This document shows positions 59,289 to 64,000 of a stretch of DNA of 64,000 nucleotides, piece by piece. Position numbers and translations under genes: made by a program. The notes beneath the pieces are model-generated. The model did no database searches, was not told the origin of the DNA, and saw nothing but the letters and a program-made list of their open reading frames with translations. This DNA comes from Candidatus Saccharimonadota bacterium. Lineage in GTDB: Bacteria > Patescibacteriota > Saccharimonadia > Saccharimonadales > Saccharimonadaceae. The stretch lies in contig JAUCSC010000001.1 of NCBI GenBank assembly GCA_030445265.1, positions 186,001-250,000 of the forward strand, read 5' to 3'. Within the stretch, counting starts at the first letter, position 1, and every line of letters starts with the position of its first letter.

Positions 59289-59331
59289 CCGTATTGTTAA
59301 AGAAATCAACTACCGGTCGGTAGTTGTCTCA

Positions 59332-59408
59332 TGGTGGGCGCTGAGGGGCTCGAACCCCCGACCCTCTCGGTGTAAACGAGATGCTCTAGCCAACTGAGCT
59401 AAGCGCCC
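59332..59408 (-). tRNA. tRNA-Val (anticodon TAC), CCA encoded
   Basis: Minus strand GGGCGCTTAGCTCAGTTGGCTAGAGCATCTCGTTTACACCGAGAGGGTCGGGGGTTCGAGCCCCTCAGCGCCCACCA. Confidence 0.95.
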
Positions 59409-59529
59409 TTACCTCACGAGATTATATACTACAACCCTTCTGGAATCAAGCTGCAAGGTGTTGCTTGAGGTTTCGATAGATAAATGTTACTATAGTGTTA
59501 AGGAACCCGTGTAATACGGGACATTTTTT

Positions 59530-61350
59530 ATGAAAGATCCAAACTTTATCCGCAATGTTGCGATTATCGCCCATGTCGACCACGGAAAGACGACATTGGT
59601 TGATGGGCTCTTAAAACAGAGCAATACTTTCCGTTCAAATCAGGCAGAAATGGAACAGTCATTAATCATGGATAGTGGCGACCAGGAGCACGAGCGTGGT
59701 ATCACGATCACGGCCAAGCAGACGTCGATTTATTACGATGACTACAAAATTAATATTATCGATACACCGGGACACGCCGATTTCTCCGGCGAAGTTGAAC
59801 GCACGCTCAATATGGCTGACGGCGTTCTGTTGATTGTCGATGCGCAGGAAGGTCCAATGCCACAGACAAAGTTTGTGCTATCAAAAGCCCTCGAGCTTGG
59901 CCTCAAGCCAGTCGTCGTTATCAATAAGATCGACAAGCCATCCCGGCGGATTGATGAAGTGATCGATGAAGTTTCTGAGCTATTCTTGGAGCTGGCTGTT
60001 GATGACAGTCAGCTGCACTATCCCGTCTACTACGCCATTGGTCGTGAGGGAAAGGCGTGGAATGAACTGCCAGATAACCCTGCTGTACATACCGACCTGA
60101 CACCCATCTTTCAGGCTATCATTAATGATATTCCAGCGCCGACTGTTCAAGTCGATGCACCGTATCAGATGCTCGTTACATCGCTGCAGTACGATAGCTT
60201 CCTTGGGAAATATGCAATCGGTCGAATCAGCCGTGGTCAATTAAAGAAATCAACTCAAGTTGTACTTATTAAGCGTGATGGGACAGTCGTGAACGGAAAA
60301 ATCGACAAATTGTTCGGCTACCGCGGGCTTAACCGTGAGGAAATCGATGAAGCGGGTGCCGGTGACATCGTTGCGATTACGGGTATTTCTGAAGCTCATA
60401 TCGGTGAAACGATTGCTGATAAAGAAAACCCTGAGGCGCTACCCGTTATTGATATTGAAGCACCAACAATCAGTATGTACCTTGGTCCAAATACTAGTCC
60501 GCTCAAGGGCCGCGAAGCCAAATACAACACAAGCCGCCAAATTGGTGATCGTTTGAAGCAAGAGCTTGAAACAAACGTGTCGCTTCGTGTGCAAGAAGAA
60601 GGTATCGGTTTCATTGTTTCTGGACGTGGTGAACTCCACCTGTCCGTCCTGATCGAGACGCTTCGCCGCGAAGATTTTGAATTTGAAGTTGGACGACCAC
60701 AGGCTGTTACCATCGAAGAAGACGGTATCGTCAAAGAACCTGTCGAAGAACTATTGATTGAAGTATCAGCTGAATTCCTCGGCGCTGTTAGCCAAGAGCT
60801 TGGTACGCGCCGCGCCGCGCCTATCAAACAGGAGCAGACCAGCAGTGGGACGACCCGTTCGACATACATTATTCCAACGCGGGCAATGATTGGTCTTCGT
60901 AACTTGCTTCTGACGGCCACTAAAGGAACGGTTATCATGAATAGCCTTCCTCACGGTTATCAGCCACTGGGTGCAAAGCTGCAGCAGTCTCGTAATGGTG
61001 CTTTGGTTGCTACCGAAGCCGGCGTGACAACAGCATATGCGCTAGACGCCGCTGCTGCTCGTGGTGAGCTTTTTGTCGGCCCAGGCACAACTGTTTACCA
61101 GGGTATGGTTGTTGGGCTCTATAACCGCCAGGGTGACCTCGATCTTAATGTTTGCCGCGGCAAGCAACTAACAAATATGCGTAGTTCATCCAGCGATGGT
61201 ACGATTCAATTGACGCCATTTACCGATCTTAGTCTCGAGCAATCGATTGATTTCATCGAAGACGACGAATTACTTGAAGTAACACCAAAAAGCCTGCGTC
61301 TCCGCAAGCGATTCCTTGATCCAAATCAGCGTAAGCGCGCCGCAAAATAA
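59530..61350 (+). CDS. typA: Translational GTPase TypA/BipA
   Basis: [59 protein letters not shown]. Confidence 0.97.
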   Translation: MKDPNFIRNVAIIAHVDHGKTTLVDGLLKQSNTFRSNQAEMEQSLIMDSGDQEHERGITITAKQTSIYYDDYKINIIDTPGHADFSGEVERTLNMADGVLLIVDAQEGPMPQTKFVLSKALELGLKPVVVINKIDKPSRRIDEVIDEVSELFLELAVDDSQLHYPVYYAIGREGKAWNELPDNPAVHTDLTPIFQAIINDIPAPTVQVDAPYQMLVTSLQYDSFLGKYAIGRISRGQLKKSTQVVLIKRDGTVVNGKIDKLFGYRGLNREEIDEAGAGDIVAITGISEAHIGETIADKENPEALPVIDIEAPTISMYLGPNTSPLKGREAKYNTSRQIGDRLKQELETNVSLRVQEEGIGFIVSGRGELHLSVLIETLRREDFEFEVGRPQAVTIEEDGIVKEPVEELLIEVSAEFLGAVSQELGTRRAAPIKQEQTSSGTTRSTYIIPTRAMIGLRNLLLTATKGTVIMNSLPHGYQPLGAKLQQSRNGALVATEAGVTTAYALDAAAARGELFVGPGTTVYQGMVVGLYNRQGDLDLNVCRGKQLTNMRSSSSDGTIQLTPFTDLSLEQSIDFIEDDELLEVTPKSLRLRKRFLDPNQRKRAAK

Positions 61351-61398
61351 ACATAAAGACATTGAGGCCAGTGGGTGGTCACGCTATACTAGCTATAG

Positions 61399-62997
61399 AT
61401 GGTAGTAAAAACAAATATCCCGGCTGACAAACTAAAAACCGCCCTAGTCATAACCGTCGGGCGTTTAATCAAGCAGTCCAAAGGCCCTGATGAATTACTC
61501 GGTGACCTTTTTACCGAGGTACAGAAACGGCGAGTATACGGCGATGGTAAGACGTTTGCGGACCTGGTCCCGATAGGCCGTATCAAGACCATCCAAGACG
61601 ATTACAAGCTTGAACGGCACGACCCTGAATTTGATATACGTGAATTTGTTTCGAGGCACTTTTATGATCTTTCAACAACGATTCATAATAAAGCGCCCTT
61701 CCACGCCGATCATCGACGTAGTACGGGATCGCACATTACCCATTTATGGGAACATCTTGAACGCAGAAATCGCTTGAACCGCGGCTCCTTGATTGCATTG
61801 CCTCATAAGTACATCGTCCCCGGCGGACGTTTCAATGAACAATTTTATTGGGACAGCTACTTCATTATGCTTGGCCTGGCGGCCGATAAACGATGGCATG
61901 CTATTGAAAGTATGATGAAAAATTACGCGTTTATGATCGGCAAGTTTGGATTTATCCCGACCGCAAATCGAACATATTTTCTGAGCCGGTCGCAGCCACC
62001 TTTTTTTAGCTACATGATTGAACTACTGGCGACGCATCGGGGCAGGCGTACATATATTGAATACCTGCCTTCATTACTCGAAGAATATCGTTTTTGGATG
62101 CGCGGAAAAACGAAATTAAAGCAAACCGAGCACAATGCCTATCGGCGGGTTGTTCAGATGGAAGACGGCACGCTCCTGAACCGCTACTATGACAATAAAG
62201 CGACGCCTCGCCCGGAGTCGCTCGATGAGGATACCGCTGCAGCCGACGAATCAGCCGAGCGTCAAGCTGACCGGATGTACCTGCATCTCAGGGCCGCAGC
62301 TGAATCTGGATGGGACTTTAGCTCACGTTGGTTTGCCGACCAGACCGACATCAAGACTATCCATACGGCCGATATCATCCCCGTGGATCTGAACTGCCTG
62401 CTTTATCATCAAGAGCTACTTCTGGCGCGCATGCACCGCCGTCTGCTGCGTCCGCTGACCGCACGTCGCTTCAAAAAAAAGGCCGAGCGTCGCAAGGCTG
62501 CTATTCTGAAATATTGTTGGGATGACAAGGAAAAGTTCTTTACCGATTATAACTTTCATCATCAAAGCAGTACCAAGCGTATGACGCTGGCGGCTGTCTT
62601 TCCGCTCTATGAAGGCATTGCTACCGATGAACAGGCGGCACATGTTGCAAAGCGGCTCAAGAAAGACTTTCTCAAGAAGGGTGGTCTCGTGACGACCCTC
62701 ATCAATAATGGTCAGCAATGGGATGGTCCAAATGGCTGGGCACCGCTTCAATGGGTAGCTATCCAGGGACTCCGCCGCTATGGCTATCATGAACTTGCCA
62801 ATGACATAAAAGCGCGCTGGCTCCAGCTCAATGACGGGGTATACGACAAACATTATAAATTGATCGAGAAGTATGATGTAACATCATCGAGCGGACTCGG
62901 TGGGGGTGGTGAGTATCCACTCCAAGACGGTTTTGGCTGGACGAACGGTGTCTATAAAGCTCTTCAGTATGAAGAATCGTTAGAACTTCGTAAGTAG
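61399..62997 (+). CDS. Alpha,alpha-trehalase (GH37-like)
   Basis: Signatures PGGRFNEQFYWDSYFIMLGL and QQWDGPNGWAPLQWVAIQGL; glycine-rich GLGGGGEYPLQDGFGWTNGV. Confidence 0.93.
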   Translation: MVVKTNIPADKLKTALVITVGRLIKQSKGPDELLGDLFTEVQKRRVYGDGKTFADLVPIGRIKTIQDDYKLERHDPEFDIREFVSRHFYDLSTTIHNKAPFHADHRRSTGSHITHLWEHLERRNRLNRGSLIALPHKYIVPGGRFNEQFYWDSYFIMLGLAADKRWHAIESMMKNYAFMIGKFGFIPTANRTYFLSRSQPPFFSYMIELLATHRGRRTYIEYLPSLLEEYRFWMRGKTKLKQTEHNAYRRVVQMEDGTLLNRYYDNKATPRPESLDEDTAAADESAERQADRMYLHLRAAAESGWDFSSRWFADQTDIKTIHTADIIPVDLNCLLYHQELLLARMHRRLLRPLTARRFKKKAERRKAAILKYCWDDKEKFFTDYNFHHQSSTKRMTLAAVFPLYEGIATDEQAAHVAKRLKKDFLKKGGLVTTLINNGQQWDGPNGWAPLQWVAIQGLRRYGYHELANDIKARWLQLNDGVYDKHYKLIEKYDVTSSSGLGGGGEYPLQDGFGWTNGVYKALQYEESLELRK

Positions 62998-63006
62998 GCG
63001 ACGGTA

Positions 63007-63870
63007 TCAGTCTAAATAGCGTGAATTATACTGTGGGCGAGATGGTGCGTACGTACTGCGCGCGGCGTCTAACACCAAGGCAGACAGGCCAAACAACCAG
63101 AAGATAGCTGTCATGATTCCTATGAGGATCAGAACGGTTTGCATACTCGTTGAATAGGGCTGCTCAATAGGAGTCGTTTTACGTAACTCTGGTTTCTGGG
63201 CAATGGCAATCCGGTGAATGATGACGGTTACTGATAATGCAGTGAAGGCAAGGATGGTAACGGCTCCAATAATTCTAAAATAGAGCGGAGCAATGAAAGA
63301 CGCATCAGGAGAAATTATCCAAGGCACCAACAAAACGGCGAGGAGTATGATGAGTACCGAAGACGTGAGGACAAGGTTTTTTGTCAGATCATGTTGAATC
63401 GTAAGCCGCCTGACGGCAGCGAGTAAGTAAGCCGTACCGATAGCTAGGATATAGACCAGGAATGCTTTCCAAGCACCTTCATTACCGATTAATCCCCATG
63501 TGCCTAGTGTCGCCGTAAACATGTTAGCGATAGTAGCTGCGAGCACGGTCGTAGGAAGAATAGACTTGCCGAGTTGGTTGTGTCGATCGCTTGAAACAAG
63601 GCCCAAAACAAGCAAGCTATGGGTCACAAATATAACGGTCGTCCATAGTGCTTTTTGAACGACTGAATTAAACTCTCCAATGAGAATGGCCGTGACTGAA
63701 ATGAGCGCGGACAGTATGAGCCCGCCGACGAGTACATACAAGAAGGCCAGTTTTAGCTTTCCTATTTTGGCGTCTACCGGTTTTTGTATGGCTGGTTCAT
63801 TATTTACCACAGCGTGAGTGGTAGAAGGATCGTGTTTTTGTTCTGTAGAGTGAGGGGTTGGTTCTTCCAT
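63007..63870 (-). CDS. Multi-TM membrane protein, unknown
   Basis: About eight hydrophobic segments; SD AAGGAGTC upstream. Confidence 0.7.
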   Translation of the reverse strand: MEEPTPHSTEQKHDPSTTHAVVNNEPAIQKPVDAKIGKLKLAFLYVLVGGLILSALISVTAILIGEFNSVVQKALWTTVIFVTHSLLVLGLVSSDRHNQLGKSILPTTVLAATIANMFTATLGTWGLIGNEGAWKAFLVYILAIGTAYLLAAVRRLTIQHDLTKNLVLTSSVLIILLAVLLVPWIISPDASFIAPLYFRIIGAVTILAFTALSVTVIIHRIAIAQKPELRKTTPIEQPYSTSMQTVLILIGIMTAIFWLFGLSALVLDAARSTYAPSRPQYNSRYLD

Positions 63871-63930
63871 GCGAGACTCCTTAGTATTGTAAGGAGATTA
63901 TAGCACGGGCGTCAAAGTTCATGCGTTTAA

Positions 63931-64000
63931 TTAGCGCTGGTCAAGTAATTCGAGACGACGCTTCATGAGGTAGACACCGACGCTAGAGTCCCATAGTCTT
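63931..64000 (-). CDS. Partial CDS, C-terminus only, runs off window
   Basis: Minus-strand open frame ...RLWDSSVGVYLMKRRLELLDQR* to the window edge; family not assignable. Confidence 0.35.
   Translation of the reverse strand, partial: RLWDSSVGVYLMKRRLELLDQR

Overview
The window reads as a Saccharibacteria/Patescibacteria-type chromosome segment. This is inferred from gene content and architecture; no search was run. Most of it is ordinary housekeeping: MurB, FolD, a pyk-pgk-tpiA glycolysis block, UvrD-like helicase, RsmA, MetG, TatD, cysteine desulfurase, MnmA, AlaRS, FtsA-like, RuvX, MltG, Obg, ExoI, UvrA, bL25, TrhO, UvrC, SecG, TypA and trehalase, plus type IV prepilins and six tRNAs. No CRISPR array, transposase or phage module was seen. 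The most unusual signals are as follows. (1) A GC-rich island at about 15.3-19.1 kb carries four unrecognised genes. Each transcription unit has a near-consensus sigma70 promoter with exactly 17-bp spacing, a structured leader and strong hairpins; two genes are enclosed by a 29/33-nt imperfect inverted repeat. (2) A self-contained structured transcript at about 45.19-45.70 kb has a perfect TTGACA-17-TATAAT promoter, a perfect 15-bp pairing of its ends, several nested hairpins, a 38-codon GC3-rich ORF and an intrinsic terminator. (3) A SpeD-like pyruvoyl-enzyme gene is translationally coupled to a GNAT-like gene. (4) A hairpin-rich leader lies upstream of tRNA-Glu. (5) A prepilin carries a LamG/ConA-like adhesin domain. 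(6) There is an RpfB-like cell-wall enzyme and an LPXTG-type surface protein.
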